64,000 nt of DNA from Spirosoma telluris (lineage in GTDB: Bacteria > Bacteroidota > Bacteroidia > Cytophagales > Spirosomataceae): contig QLII01000003.1 in NCBI GenBank assembly GCA_003259005.1, positions 62,001 through 126,000 of the forward strand, read 5' to 3'. A program made the position numbers and the translations under genes. Under the pieces are notes generated by a model. It saw only the letters and a program-made list of their open reading frames with translations. It did no database searches and was not told the origin of the DNA. Below, one piece after another: positions 1-8,345 of the stretch (within the stretch, counting starts at the first letter, position 1; each line of letters opens with the position of its first letter).

Positions 1-1392
1 TTCATCAAACGCAACATTAAATTTACGAAGCAGTTTTGCGTTTCCGGCCAGCATGTCTTTGCCATCTACGCGCCCTTTCAGACCGTGACCGGGTATTTCT
101 TCGACATCCTCCACCAGCAGGGTCTCATACACTTTATCGGCATAGGCCAAGATAGCGGTGGCCACTGGATGCGTCGATTTGCTTTCTAAGGCGGCTGTCA
201 ATCGCGCCAGTTGGCCCACCTCCATCCCAACGGGTTTTACTTCCTGTACGTTGAAAACCCCTTTGGTGAGCGTTCCCGTTTTATCCATGACAACGATCTT
301 AAGTTGGGTCATCAAATCCAGAAACACGGAACCCTTGAACAAGATACCCTGTTTCGATCCGGCTCCTATCCCGCCGAAATAGCCGAGCGGTATAGAAATA
401 ACCAACGCACAAGGACAGCCAATAACCAGGAATACCAAGCCCCGATAAAGCCAGTCCTGAAACCGATAATCAGCGACGAAAAAGTAAGGAACCAGGGTAA
501 TCAACAAGGCCAGCCCGCAAATGGCTGGGGTATAGATTTTGGCAAAGCGAGCAATGAATTCCTGTGTTTGTGCTTTGCGGCCTGTCGCCTGTTGCACGAG
601 CTTGAGAATCCGCGACAGTTTGGAATCCTGGTAAGGAGTGGTTACGTCCATATCAACGACCGACTGCCGATTAATCATACCGGCCAGGATCGCTTCCCCT
701 TTCCGAATGGTGCGCGGTACGCTTTCGCCGGTAAGAGCCGCTGTATCGAAGGAGCCATTGTCTGAACGCATGGTTCCATCCAGGCCCACCTTTTCGCCCG
801 GTTTGATTTGTACCACCTCACCAACAGCGACATTTGCGGCCTGCACAAGCTGGGCTTTTCCGTTCCTGAGAATGGTTACCTGATCGGGGCGAACATCTAA
901 CAACGCTTTGATGGATCGGCGTGCCCGCATTACCGCAGCATCTTGAAACAGCTCGCCAACCGTATAGAAAAGCATCACCGCGACCCCTTCCGGGTACTCC
1001 CCGATTCCGAAAGCCCCCAGCGTTGCGACACCCATCAAAAAGAATTCGGTAAACACATCCTGTTGCCGAATGCGGCTCCAAGCCCGTTTGAGTACCGGCC
1101 AGCCAACGGGTAAATAAGCCACGATATACCAAGCCAGTCGGATAGGCCCCGCGAACCACTGAAATCGCATCGGCGCATCGGTCGATTCAACTTTAACAAA
1201 ATGATCGAAAGTTAGGCCGCCTAGCAGTAATACCAGACTAATGACAGCCGGGGCATAGGTTCGCCAGGTTTCCTGATGGCCTTTTTCGGCTGGGGAGGCT
1301 TCGGCGGCTGGTGTTGTTCCTGACTCAATCAGCTCTATATCGGACTCATCATCCTCTAGTGAACCATCCGTGTGATTATGATCGTTTGCCAT
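1..1392 (-). CDS. Heavy-metal P1B-type ATPase (Zn/Cd/Pb/Co class), 3' end outside the window
   Basis: The minus-strand frame starts with ATG at 1392 and stays open to base 1, so 464 residues are visible and the C-terminus is missing. The order of motifs is that of a P1B efflux ATPase: a His/Asp/Glu-rich N-terminus (about residues 1-40), membrane segments near 48-62, 86-100 and 117-145, the actuator TGES at 221-224, the metal-binding membrane motif CPC at 326-328, the phosphorylated aspartate in DKTGT at 370-374, and the HP of the nucleotide domain at 408-409. A CPC motif together with an acidic/His N-terminus instead of HMA domains suggests the ZntA/CadA-like divalent-cation group over the copper group; this is inference. 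It would pump metal out of the cytoplasm, which fits the adjacent receptor and the arsR-merTP operon. Confidence 0.93.
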   Translation of the reverse strand, partial: MANDHNHTDGSLEDDESDIELIESGTTPAAEASPAEKGHQETWRTYAPAVISLVLLLGGLTFDHFVKVESTDAPMRFQWFAGPIRLAWYIVAYLPVGWPVLKRAWSRIRQQDVFTEFFLMGVATLGAFGIGEYPEGVAVMLFYTVGELFQDAAVMRARRSIKALLDVRPDQVTILRNGKAQLVQAANVAVGEVVQIKPGEKVGLDGTMRSDNGSFDTAALTGESVPRTIRKGEAILAGMINRQSVVDMDVTTPYQDSKLSRILKLVQQATGRKAQTQEFIARFAKIYTPAICGLALLITLVPYFFVADYRFQDWLYRGLVFLVIGCPCALVISIPLGYFGGIGAGSKQGILFKGSVFLDLMTQLKIVVMDKTGTLTKGVFNVQEVKPVGMEVGQLARLTAALESKSTHPVATAILAYADKVYETLLVEDVEEIPGHGLKGRVDGKDMLAGNAKLLRKFNVAFDE

Positions 1393-1485
1393 AAATGTCA
1401 AAATTTGATGAAAAATTTAGTAAGGCTAACCCCAACAGGGCATACTGGTAATCAAATTATCGTTCTGACCCTGCTGGGTTGTGCT
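1393..1485. other. Short gap between metal ATPase and TonB receptor
   Basis: No gene or clear hairpin is visible in these 93 bases. The two flanking genes run in the same direction, so they may be co-transcribed. Confidence 0.4.
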
Positions 1486-3686
1486 TTAATTGAGAAGCAA
1501 TTTTAAGCTGCCATTTGCCACAAAGCCTTCCAGCGGTGCCCAGACTTCCCGGAAGGAAGGTTGCACCACCGGAGGCAGTACCACCGGGCTATAGCGATCC
1601 TGCCGGATGTTGCCGATGTTTTCCAGGTTGGCGAAGATGCTGAAATGCTTCCACCGCCGTTCCCCCATGATTCCCAATAACCAAAATGGACTCGAATACT
1701 CCCCGGTGGAAAGTGCTTTTCGTCCATTGTAGTAGGCTTCGAGGCCCAGCCGAAACTTGCCTTCCAATTCATAGACAGCCACCAGGTTAACCCGGTGTTT
1801 GGCCGTGAGCGGAATCGGGCTGTTATATTCCTCTCCGGTGTATCTCCGGCGCGTATCCACCAGGCTATAGCCTGCATACAGTTTGAAGGCTTCATAGCCA
1901 ATACGCACATTGGTTTCCAAACCCCGGCTATCAATCGGGCCGTTGGCATTGGAAAACTGATACACCGCCGAATTCGGCCCGGTGGGAATAATGGCCGGAA
2001 TGCCCAGCACCAGCGCATGATTGAGCTGGGTGTAGAAAATGAGCTGATTGATCGACACATCGAGCAGATCAAAAAGCCGGGTGCGGTAATTCACATCGAA
2101 ATTGCCACCGATGGACGTTTCGGCCTTTGCCGTGGCCGGATCAATCGGGCGTACATTGCGGAAGGCAACGCTTTCGGCATCTTCGGTGAAGATGGTGGGA
2201 GCCTTATAGCCCAGGCCCCACCGAGCCGGGAGGTCAGCCGGTCGGAGAGCTTGAACAGGGCCGACACACGCGGCAGCGCAAAGAAGCCGAAGCGGTTGTG
2301 GTAATCGCCCCGCAGACCTGTTTCCAGCGTCAGCCAGGGCGCTAGCTGGGTGCTGTTCTGCACAAAGCCGCCCACCGTCACATATTGGTAATTGCGGCCA
2401 TTGCTGACCCCGGTTTCGGTGAATTGCTCCGTCCAGAGATTGCCCCCGCCGATCCATTCCGAGCGTTCCCCGGTGTGGCTGTAACTGGCTTCGGTGAAGC
2501 TGGCCACCTGGTGCCCGGCGAAACGGTAATCGGGTTGTGTAAGCGTTCGATTGAAATAACTCACGCTGTTTTTCAACGTCAGCACCGAGCGTTCAAACCG
2601 TTTATCGAATTGGAGTTGCGAGGCTACCCGATCCGAGCGGTTCCGCTCGAAATAGCGGTGGGTGTTGTCGGTGTTGCCATCGAGGACGGCCGTATCTCCG
2701 CCGATCCGGTTTTCGGTGTTGCCGATCACGCCTACCGTGAGCGTTGCCGTGGGATTGAGATAGAAGTACAGCCGGGGATTGACGGTATATCGCTCGTAGT
2801 TCGGCAGAGCTGAAAAGCCGGTTTTGCCAGGGTCGTACTGGCGTTGCGTATTACGAGCCGCGAACAGAGTCACCCCGACCTTTTCCCCCCTTCTGACCCC
2901 AAAAACCACTCAGATCGAGGCCCCCGCCGTGGTGCCGTTGGCCATGAAACTCAGTTCGCGTTTCTCAGTCGGTCGCTTGGTAATCAGGTTGACCAGGCCC
3001 GCAATGGCCCCACCCCCGTAGAGCGTCGATGCCGAGCCTTTGATGACTTCGACTTGCCGCAGATTCAGCGGGGGAATTTGCAGGATGCTCAGGCCAGCGG
3101 CAAAGCCGGAATAGAGGGGTAAACCGTCCTGCAAAATTTGGGTGTATCGCCCATCCAGGCCCTGAATGCGGATGTTCGCATTCGCTGAAACGGGCGAGGT
3201 TTGTTGTACCTGAATGCCGGTACTTTCGTTGAGCTGCATACGAATGTCACCGGGTCGCATATTGGCTTTTTCGGCCAATTCTTCGCCCGTGATGGCTTCG
3301 ATCCGGGTGGGTATGTCGTCAATGCTGCGATTGCTGCGCGTTGAACTCACTACGACTTCTTCGAGTTCTTCGCCTTCGGCTTGCCGGAGCTGTACCACTA
3401 AGGAATCCTGATCCGGTAGTGTCAGGCTATCGGTTTGGCTTTGGTAGCCGACAAAGGAGCATGTGAGCGCATATCGGCCCGCAGTCGGAACGGCCAGCAC
3501 CAGCCGCCCGGATGTATCCGCAGCGGCCCCAATCCGGCCAGGATTCAGCAAGGCGGTTGCACCGATCAATGGTTTGCCGGTTTCGGCATCCTGAATCAAA
3601 ACATGCAGGGAGCTTTGCCCCCAGGCTATGGGTATTGTGGAGAGTGTCAGCCAGAGCGACACAATAAGGGATTTCATGAAATGCAT
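1486..3686 (-). CDS. TonB-dependent outer-membrane receptor, frame-disrupted
   Basis: A single receptor of about 733 residues is spread over several frames. The N-terminus (ATG at 3686) has a signal peptide, a carboxypeptidase-regulatory-like beta-sandwich (about 25-105) and then a plug domain (VEVIKGSASTLYGGGAIAG). The barrel follows and ends at the stop at 1486. Near 2913 the frame stops, but the expected residues DLSGFWGQK lie one frame over; the original frame returns after the G6 run at 2885-2890 (minus strand), so a compensating pair of shifts is present. A further missing G in the run near 2213-2217 separates LTSRLGG from GLGYKAPTIF. Such receptors take up siderophores or metal chelates with TonB energy. 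Next to a metal ATPase a role in metal handling is likely, but the substrate is not visible. It is either a pseudogene or, more likely, sequencing error. Confidence 0.85.
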
Positions 3687-3749
3687 GTGTTTTGGTTAGC
3701 AATAGCCGCCAGACCAGTCAGAGACTGACCAGGAGCGAACAAAAGGGAG

Positions 3750-4058
3750 CTAACCCAAACGGGGAGGTTGCCAGATTCGCCCCGGCACATCGAGCGCATG
3801 CGGAGCCTGGTAGGAAGGCAGCACCGCCAGAATGAGGGGAGAAGCGGGCATGATGGCGCCGATCAATTGCGGAGGCTGCGGCAGTGTGCAGCCGGGACAG
3901 GTTGCACAGAGGCAGAAAGGCGAACAACCGGCATCGCGGCCATGATCGTCTGAGCGTGAAGTTTGCTCAGTGGTGGGTTCGTCCTGGCAAAAGGCTTCGC
4001 AGGGTAGCCCCTAAAGCACCAGCACATACATTGCCCATATAATCCGCCACCATTTCAC
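3750..4058 (-). CDS. DUF6660-like small Cys-rich protein, interrupted by an amber codon
   Basis: Reading from GTG at 4058 (or ATG at 4031) gives a hydrophobic N-terminus, an in-frame TAG at 4011-4013, then GLPCEAFCQD, a His/Asp stretch, CSPFCLCATCPGCTLPQ, and a Pro-rich tail ending at 3750. Small proteins with a signal-like start, a polar His/Asp region and a CSPFCxC core occur beside TonB receptors of metal loci in Bacteroidota and are called DUF6660. The match is from memory of that pattern, not a search. The gene is upstream of and co-directional with the receptor, 63 bases apart. The amber codon lies inside the signal-peptide region, so the protein is either lost or the base is wrong. It is probably an exported metal-related protein of unknown role. 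Confidence 0.6.
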
Positions 4059-4062
4059 GGGG

Positions 4063-4070
4063 CAAAGGTA
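4063..4070 (-). promoter_or_regulatory. Candidate Bacteroidota -7 box for the DUF6660/receptor operon
   Basis: On the minus strand these bases read TACCTTTG, an exact fit to the Bacteroidota -7 consensus TAnnTTTG. No clear TTTG -33 box is seen at the usual distance. If used, transcription would begin close to the GTG at 4058, which would favour the ATG at 4031 as the true start. Confidence 0.4.
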
Positions 4071-4143
4071 CAGAAGTGATATTTAATTTTGCACCTTCAC
4101 TATTCACCTATGAACGAATCCTTATGTAATACAGTATTTAAGA

Positions 4144-4163
4144 ATTTGCTTAAATAAGCAAAT
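4144..4163. promoter_or_regulatory. Palindromic operator, probably for the ArsR-type repressor
   Basis: ATTTGCTTA, AA, TAAGCAAAT is a perfect 9-2-9 inverted repeat. It covers the -33 box and most of the spacer of the arsR promoter. ArsR/SmtB proteins usually bind such AT-rich palindromes over their own promoter and leave when metal binds, so autorepression is the simple reading. A further half-like copy (TTGCTTAA) follows at 4163-4170. Confidence 0.7.
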
Positions 4164-4175
4164 TGCTTAACTTTG
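4145..4175 (+). promoter_or_regulatory. Promoter of the arsR-merTP operon
   Basis: TTTG at 4145-4148, 19 bases, then TAACTTTG at 4168-4175 match the Bacteroidota consensus (TTTG, N19, TAnnTTTG) exactly. The box ends 7 bases before the arsR start codon at 4183, so the leader is very short. Confidence 0.75.
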
Positions 4176-4182
4176 TTCCGAA

Positions 4183-4564
4183 ATGGAAAATTCATCAAAC
4201 TGTGTTCGTGTTTTTGCCGATCAAGAACAGATTCGCCAATGTACCGAGAAAATAAACCATGCCGGGCCAGTCTTTGACCGATTGGCTCAGGTGCTGGATT
4301 TGGCAGGCAATACCAACCGGCTTAAAATTATTTATCTGTTGCGGGAAGAAAGCCATTTGTGCGTATGCGATTTGAGCGATATTCTGAGCATGAGTATTCC
4401 CTGTTTCCCAACATTTGCGCAAGCTTAAAGATGCGCAGTTGATCCAGGCCCGCAAAGTCGGCCAGACTGTGTTTTATTCATTGCGGACAGAATCAACCGG
4501 CATTTTACATTCGCTGTTGGAACACCTTGAAACGATGCAAACCGCCCCTTTGCTGGCTGCTTAA
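4183..4564 (+). CDS. ArsR/SmtB-family metal-sensing repressor, one frame break
   Basis: The N-terminal part has a winged-helix fold pattern (VFDRLAQVLDLAGNTNRLKI) and the metal motif LCVCDL with C60 and C62, plus N-terminal C7 and C20. This is the layout of CadC-like sensors, in which N-terminal cysteines and a CxC on the recognition helix bind soft metals (Cd, Pb, Hg, As). After SMSIP near 4400 the frame is lost; the continuation VSQHLRKLKDAQLIQARKVG lies in the next frame and ends at TAA 4562-4564, giving about 127 residues, normal for the family. The shift (net +1 or -2) is in or near a CCC run. The gene lies 26 bases upstream of merTP, with its own promoter and operator, so it most likely controls this operon. 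Confidence 0.85.
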
Positions 4565-4590
4565 TTTGGGGCTATAACGATCATAAAGCT

Positions 4591-5181
4591 ATGAAACTCG
4601 CAGGATTGACCGGGCTACTGACCGCTTTTGTTTCTTCTCTCTGTTGCACCGTCCCTTTGCTCACATTGCTGGTTGGTGCCACCGGCTCGGCTGGTGGATG
4701 GGCTTGGCTGGAACCTTTGCGGCCTTACAGTATCGCGCTCACGGTGGGCGCGTTGGGTTGGGCTTGGTACGAACAATTAAAACCCCAAAAAACGATGGAA
4801 TGTAATTGCGAAACGAAAAAAACCGCCTTTTGGCAAACGAAGTCATTTTTAGGCGTCATGACAGCAATGGCCTTACTGCTGCTGGCATTCCCTTCCTACT
4901 CAAACTGGCTGTACCAGGATAAGGACCAGGCGACCGTGCAGCCTGCGCAGGCAGGCACGCAGCAAGTGGCTTATGTGACCATCAAGGGCATGTCCTGCGA
5001 AGGCTGCAAACATCACATCAAGCAGGAGGTTACTAAGATCAAAGGCGTATCTGCGGTTGATGTATCGTACCAAAAAGGGGCCGCTACCGTGAAATACGAC
5101 AGCAAAAAAACCTCCCTTGCTGACATCAAAAAAGCGGTGGATGCCACCGGCTACAAAGTCACCAGCACAAAAACGCTCTAA
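4591..5181 (+). CDS. merTP: Mercuric-ion transport protein MerTP (MerT-MerP fusion)
   Basis: This 196-residue protein joins a MerT-like membrane part to a MerP-like HMA domain. Membrane segments lie near 8-32, 44-60 and 85-105. C18-C19 in the first segment is the MerT cysteine pair, C71 and C73 sit in the loop, and the HMA motif GMSCEGC is at 133-139. In mercury systems the HMA domain binds Hg(II) in the periplasm and passes it to MerT, which imports it for reduction. No mercuric reductase is visible in the window, so mercury as substrate is inferred from the family; other soft metals are possible. It is the second gene of the arsR operon and runs 3 bases short of the next gene. Confidence 0.88.
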   Translation: MKLAGLTGLLTAFVSSLCCTVPLLTLLVGATGSAGGWAWLEPLRPYSIALTVGALGWAWYEQLKPQKTMECNCETKKTAFWQTKSFLGVMTAMALLLLAFPSYSNWLYQDKDQATVQPAQAGTQQVAYVTIKGMSCEGCKHHIKQEVTKIKGVSAVDVSYQKGAATVKYDSKKTSLADIKKAVDATGYKVTSTKTL

Positions 5182-5184
5182 AGA

Positions 5185-5393
5185 ATGACCGTCACACTTG
5201 AATCAGTGATTACATGTCCAAATTGTGGCCACCAAGCAGCGGAGATCATGCCGACCGATGCTTGCACCTATTTTTATGAATGCACTTCCTGCCAGACCCT
5301 TTTAAAGCCGCTGGCGGGGGATTGTTGCGTATTCTGTTCCTACGGGACGGCGAAGTGCCCCCGATTCAAGAGCAAAAGAGCTGTTGCGCATAA
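5185..5393 (+). CDS. GDCCVxC-family small Cys-rich protein, frame-corrected end
   Basis: The protein has a CPNC zinc-finger-like pair at 11-14, a second pair CTSC at 33-36 and the signature GDCCVFCSYG near 46-55. Families with this signature travel with merTP genes in Bacteroidota and include selenoprotein forms; here all positions are Cys. As read, the frame runs on to 5439 with an odd tail, but restoring one C in the C5 run at 5348-5352 gives KCPPIQEQKSCCA and a stop at 5391-5393. That stop sits exactly at the start of a strong terminator, which supports the corrected end. The likely length is 69 residues. It probably binds metal in the cytoplasm; its precise role is not known to me. Confidence 0.8.
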
Positions 5394-5418
5394 AGCCCCG
5401 ATTTGGGGCTTTCTTTTT
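5392..5418 (+). terminator. Rho-independent terminator of the arsR-merTP operon
   Basis: AAAGCCCC (5392-5399), loop GATTT, GGGGCTTT (5405-5412), then C and five T. It is an 8-bp GC-rich perfect stem followed by a T tract, directly at the corrected stop codon of the GDCCVxC gene. Confidence 0.9.
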
Positions 5419-5718
5419 GCCCTTAGTGTTCAACTATAAACGAGCCTTTGCTTGTGAACAAAGGGTCAGATTACCCTTTCTTAAGCAAGTAACTATCCAT
5501 TTACTTATTCTCAAATTACGCTCCTATTTGAGATGACTTAATTTACCTCTAGTGCAAACGACTGCAACGGCGGTCCTGCGCAAGTCGAGCGCGTCGGATG
5601 GGCGATGCCACTCCAAGACGAACCCTTAGGCAGCCCTAAGTGAATTATCCAAGCAGCAGTAGCGGCTGAGCCTTACCATTTCGTACAACTACCTAAATAA
5701 TGCCTCTCCTCATAGAAC
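5419..5718. other. Intergenic stretch with one small inverted repeat
   Basis: About 300 bases without a convincing gene. AAAGGGT (5460-5466) and ACCCTTT (5473-5479) form a 7-bp inverted repeat with a 6-base loop. The rest, including a GC-richer part near 5560-5620, holds nothing I recognise. It marks the border between the metal cargo and the plasmid-maintenance genes. Confidence 0.4.
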
Positions 5719-5922
5719 TCATTCCGATGCATCTGAGGGCGATGGCTGAGTTGTAATTTCCAAGCGGGCATAACTGAAGAATTTCTGCCGACCCGCATAG
5801 CGAGGATTCGTGCCCGGTTTAATGGATGTAAACGTAATGTGCTGTGGAAAAAACGATTCAATCGTATCAGCAACGGCTTTTACTTCAACCGCACTGTCTC
5901 CCTCAAGGCGTATGTGTATCAT
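5719..5922 (-). CDS. Small conserved-looking plasmid protein, unknown function
   Basis: The 67-residue product starts MIHIRLEGDSAVEVKAVADT and has an even alternation of hydrophobic and charged residues that suggests a small alpha/beta fold. It starts 28 bases after the DUF932 gene on the same strand, so the two are probably one operon. No family is recognised. It is short, but the ATG, the position and the composition favour a real gene over the overlapping frame on the same strand. Confidence 0.5.
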   Translation of the reverse strand: MIHIRLEGDSAVEVKAVADTIESFFPQHITFTSIKPGTNPRYAGRQKFFSYARLEITTQPSPSDASE

Positions 5923-5950
5923 TGAATTGCTGTCTAACTCATAAAGCTTA

Positions 5951-6979
5951 TTAGTTCGTAGTTAGTACTAACTGGGCTAAGTCGTGAAAGACAGCCTCGT
6001 CTTGTCGAAAACGGTCATTGATGGATAGATTGGCCTGGGCCGTAAACAGCGTATAATTGATCGCATTATAAAGCAGCCACACATTCGATTCACTTTCCAG
6101 CAGACGTTCTTCCTCGGCCATGCGGGTCAGCGCCTGGCGGGCTAACATTTTGGGTAGCTTCGCATCGACCAGCAGTTGTTCTGCCTGCTGTTTATCTACC
6201 TGTTGCTTGGCCATCTTTTTATAAATGTCCAAGGTCAAACCCGTATCCTGCTCCAGAAACTGAGCGACAACCTGTTCCAAATACTGCTCAAAGAGTTCTA
6301 AGTCTAACCCTTTATGATGAAACTTACGGGATAAGGTCTGTTCCTGCTGCTGCCCTTTTAGGTGCTGGTAGGTATAAGCTGTCTGAAAGGAGGTTTTGAT
6401 TTCCTTGGCTTCCTTGTACTTTTTGGGTTTTCCTTTGAGTAACCAGTTCAGGTATTCATCCAAGTTCATAAACTCATCGGACCAACCCATCAGGCCATTA
6501 CTGCAAACCTGACGGTAATAACTAATTCGCATCCGAGCCTCCTGATAGTGCTCAACGGTGGTGGTATTAACCACGGTTCCTTGCACCTTAAAGGGCATTT
6601 TACCATTGTAGGAGTTATTGAACACCAATGATCGGGTTAGGGTATCGGTTTGTTTGCCGATCTGAAAGCGCTCGCCTTGCGTGACAACATTAATGGCAAA
6701 TTCGCCATTGGCCGTAAAGCGTACATCCAGGATGTAGTCCGAGATGAGTCGATCAACTACCTCGCGCAATAACGAGTTTGGGATGATACTATATTCATTG
6801 CTTTGGGCCGCATAGACAATGGGTTTGCGGCCAGACGGTTCGCCAATGATGAGTTGTTGCCGATCGGTGGCCGCGATTTCATAATCGGGAAGAATCTCGG
6901 AAAAGGGAACTGCTTTAACGGGAAAGCAGATGTCGTCCCACTGAGACGATGCGGATGGTCGATTACTGACAGCTGGCAT
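5951..6979 (-). CDS. DUF932 (phage/plasmid-like) protein
   Basis: The 342-residue protein has the hallmarks of the DUF932 family: a central VCSNGLMGW segment, an N-terminal region that sets up a beta-rich core, and the C-terminal WLLYNAINYTLFTAQ stretch. Members are common on plasmids and phages; the function is unsettled, with roles in replication or host interaction suggested. The upstream region carries an array of AATTAC sites and follows the XRE regulator gene, so it is probably controlled by that regulator. The ATG at 6979 is directly downstream of those sites. The length is normal for the family. Confidence 0.8.
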   Translation of the reverse strand: MPAVSNRPSASSQWDDICFPVKAVPFSEILPDYEIAATDRQQLIIGEPSGRKPIVYAAQSNEYSIIPNSLLREVVDRLISDYILDVRFTANGEFAINVVTQGERFQIGKQTDTLTRSLVFNNSYNGKMPFKVQGTVVNTTTVEHYQEARMRISYYRQVCSNGLMGWSDEFMNLDEYLNWLLKGKPKKYKEAKEIKTSFQTAYTYQHLKGQQQEQTLSRKFHHKGLDLELFEQYLEQVVAQFLEQDTGLTLDIYKKMAKQQVDKQQAEQLLVDAKLPKMLARQALTRMAEEERLLESESNVWLLYNAINYTLFTAQANLSINDRFRQDEAVFHDLAQLVLTTN

Positions 6980-6995
6980 AATTAGTAGTTGTTAT

Positions 6996-7062
6996 TTTGT
7001 AATTACAAACTTACAATTATTATTTAGTAATTATCAAAATGAAATTACTTTTCTACAATTAC
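6996..7062. promoter_or_regulatory. AATTAC operator array upstream of the DUF932 gene
   Basis: A perfect 14-base palindrome, TTTGTAATTACAAA, lies at 6996-7009. Further AATTAC or GTAATT half-sites occur at 7027-7033, 7043-7048 and 7057-7062 in a very AT-rich stretch between the XRE gene and the DUF932 gene. The spacing is about 15-16 bases. This looks like a multi-site operator; the XRE protein next to it is the best candidate binder. Confidence 0.55.
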
Positions 7063-7085
7063 GAAATTATTTATTTACAATCATC

Positions 7086-7376
7086 TTAATCGTCTATTAG
7101 ATCACTAGTAGCCTGATTTTCAGGTGAAACGGTATGATCTACCGGCATTTTCTGCATCGTTAGGGTTGTCAGGGCTACAAGACTGATATTTAGATGAGTC
7201 GCAATGTCCCAGATTACCGACAGCGTTGGGTTTTTAAGTCCCCGTTCAATCCGTGAAATATAGGTCCGATCGACTCCACAGTGGTGGGCTAACTCGTCTT
7301 GCGTTAAACCTTTCATCAATCGTTGCTGCTTAACGGCTTTTCCAAAGGCAATTGAAATGGGACTATTACCGGGCAT
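7086..7376 (-). CDS. XRE-family helix-turn-helix regulator
   Basis: The 96-residue protein holds a typical XRE/Cro-CI HTH at about residues 10-67, with QQRLMKGLTQDELAHHCGVD followed by RTYISRIERGLKNPT. The C-terminal 25 residues are acidic and unstructured. Such small single-domain regulators commonly control plasmid maintenance genes or their own operon. It lies upstream of the DUF932 gene on the same strand, with 106 bases of probable operator DNA between them. Confidence 0.88.
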   Translation of the reverse strand: MPGNSPISIAFGKAVKQQRLMKGLTQDELAHHCGVDRTYISRIERGLKNPTLSVIWDIATHLNISLVALTTLTMQKMPVDHTVSPENQATSDLIDD

Positions 7377-7413
7377 ATAACATACAATTTAGCAACACAC
7401 TACGACGCCATTT

Positions 7414-8145
7414 CTATTCCGTTATTGACCGAATATAAAGGCTTGCTTTTCCGAAACTAACCTTATCCGAATAGGTCTCTAACTCTCGATCAATGAGTTT
7501 ATTATCGTAAGCGACCGGGCGAGTAATATATTTTGTGTCGATAAAGATAATATTGAGTCGCTCGCTAATGGCCCCTCCTTCTTCAGCCCGTTGGGTGTGC
7601 TTTAGTAAATGTTCATTAGCGGTTCCAGTCTTAAGTTGATCAGCATCTTCAAAGAATCGAAACGAACAGTACCAATACCGATAGTAGTGTTCATAATTGG
7701 AGGTGCAGAACTGAAACTGGTCTGGTGTCAGCTGGATTGCTCGCAATAAACTGTCTATCTCCAGCAGTTTGCGGTTCTGGCCCGGTGTAAGTTGATCTAA
7801 AAATGACCGGGCATAGAGTTCATCTCGCTGCTGTCTTAAAATAGTCAGGGCGGTTTCGGCTTTGATGTCCCTGTCGATTTGATACTTGTGCTTATTATAA
7901 AAGGTGAGCGAAATGGCTGGCCGCTCGAAATTGACGAGCTTACAATTTTTATATGGCCTGCCCGGACGATGATACGGTCGAAACAACTCCATATGAGTGG
8001 CAGGTACAAAATAAAATTCTAAGTCGGTCTCATTTGGTAACGCACTGATCTGATGGATCATGGGTTGCAAATCGACCTTACAGGTATTGAGTACGAGTCG
8101 AATGGCTGGCAGGTTTACTAGGTCCGATTGTTTTGCTTTCGCCAT
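7414..8145 (-). CDS. Unknown 243-residue protein next to the replication origin
   Basis: I do not recognise this protein. It is soluble, with no signal peptide or membrane segment. It contains an aromatic-rich part around 165-180 (YEHYYRYWYCSFRFFEDAD) and a charged helical middle (ETALTILRQQRDELYARSFL). It is transcribed away from the iteron region, and its ATG at 8145 lies about 200 bases from the first iteron, a position often held by plasmid control genes. A role in copy control or maintenance is only inference from location. Confidence 0.65.
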   Translation of the reverse strand: MAKAKQSDLVNLPAIRLVLNTCKVDLQPMIHQISALPNETDLEFYFVPATHMELFRPYHRPGRPYKNCKLVNFERPAISLTFYNKHKYQIDRDIKAETALTILRQQRDELYARSFLDQLTPGQNRKLLEIDSLLRAIQLTPDQFQFCTSNYEHYYRYWYCSFRFFEDADQLKTGTANEHLLKHTQRAEEGGAISERLNIIFIDTKYITRPVAYDNKLIDRELETYSDKVSFGKASLYIRSITE

Positions 8146-8345
8146 GGCTGAAGTTTAGTAATGATTAGCAAAAATAAGCATTACTATTTACCTGTAAGGG
8201 AAATAGTTGTTTATAAATTGCAACTTTTCTCCCTATTTTATGCTCAGCACAAGCCTTTTGATTTTTTGATCCTTATCAAAACTTATTTTTGATTGATTTA
8301 GAAGGCCTATAACTGCCTAATTATTAGCAAATTAGACTAAGAAAA

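Noticed and set aside
2385..2813. Antisense frame inside the TonB receptor
   Set aside because: It is a shadow frame of GC-rich coding DNA and lacks any family pattern.
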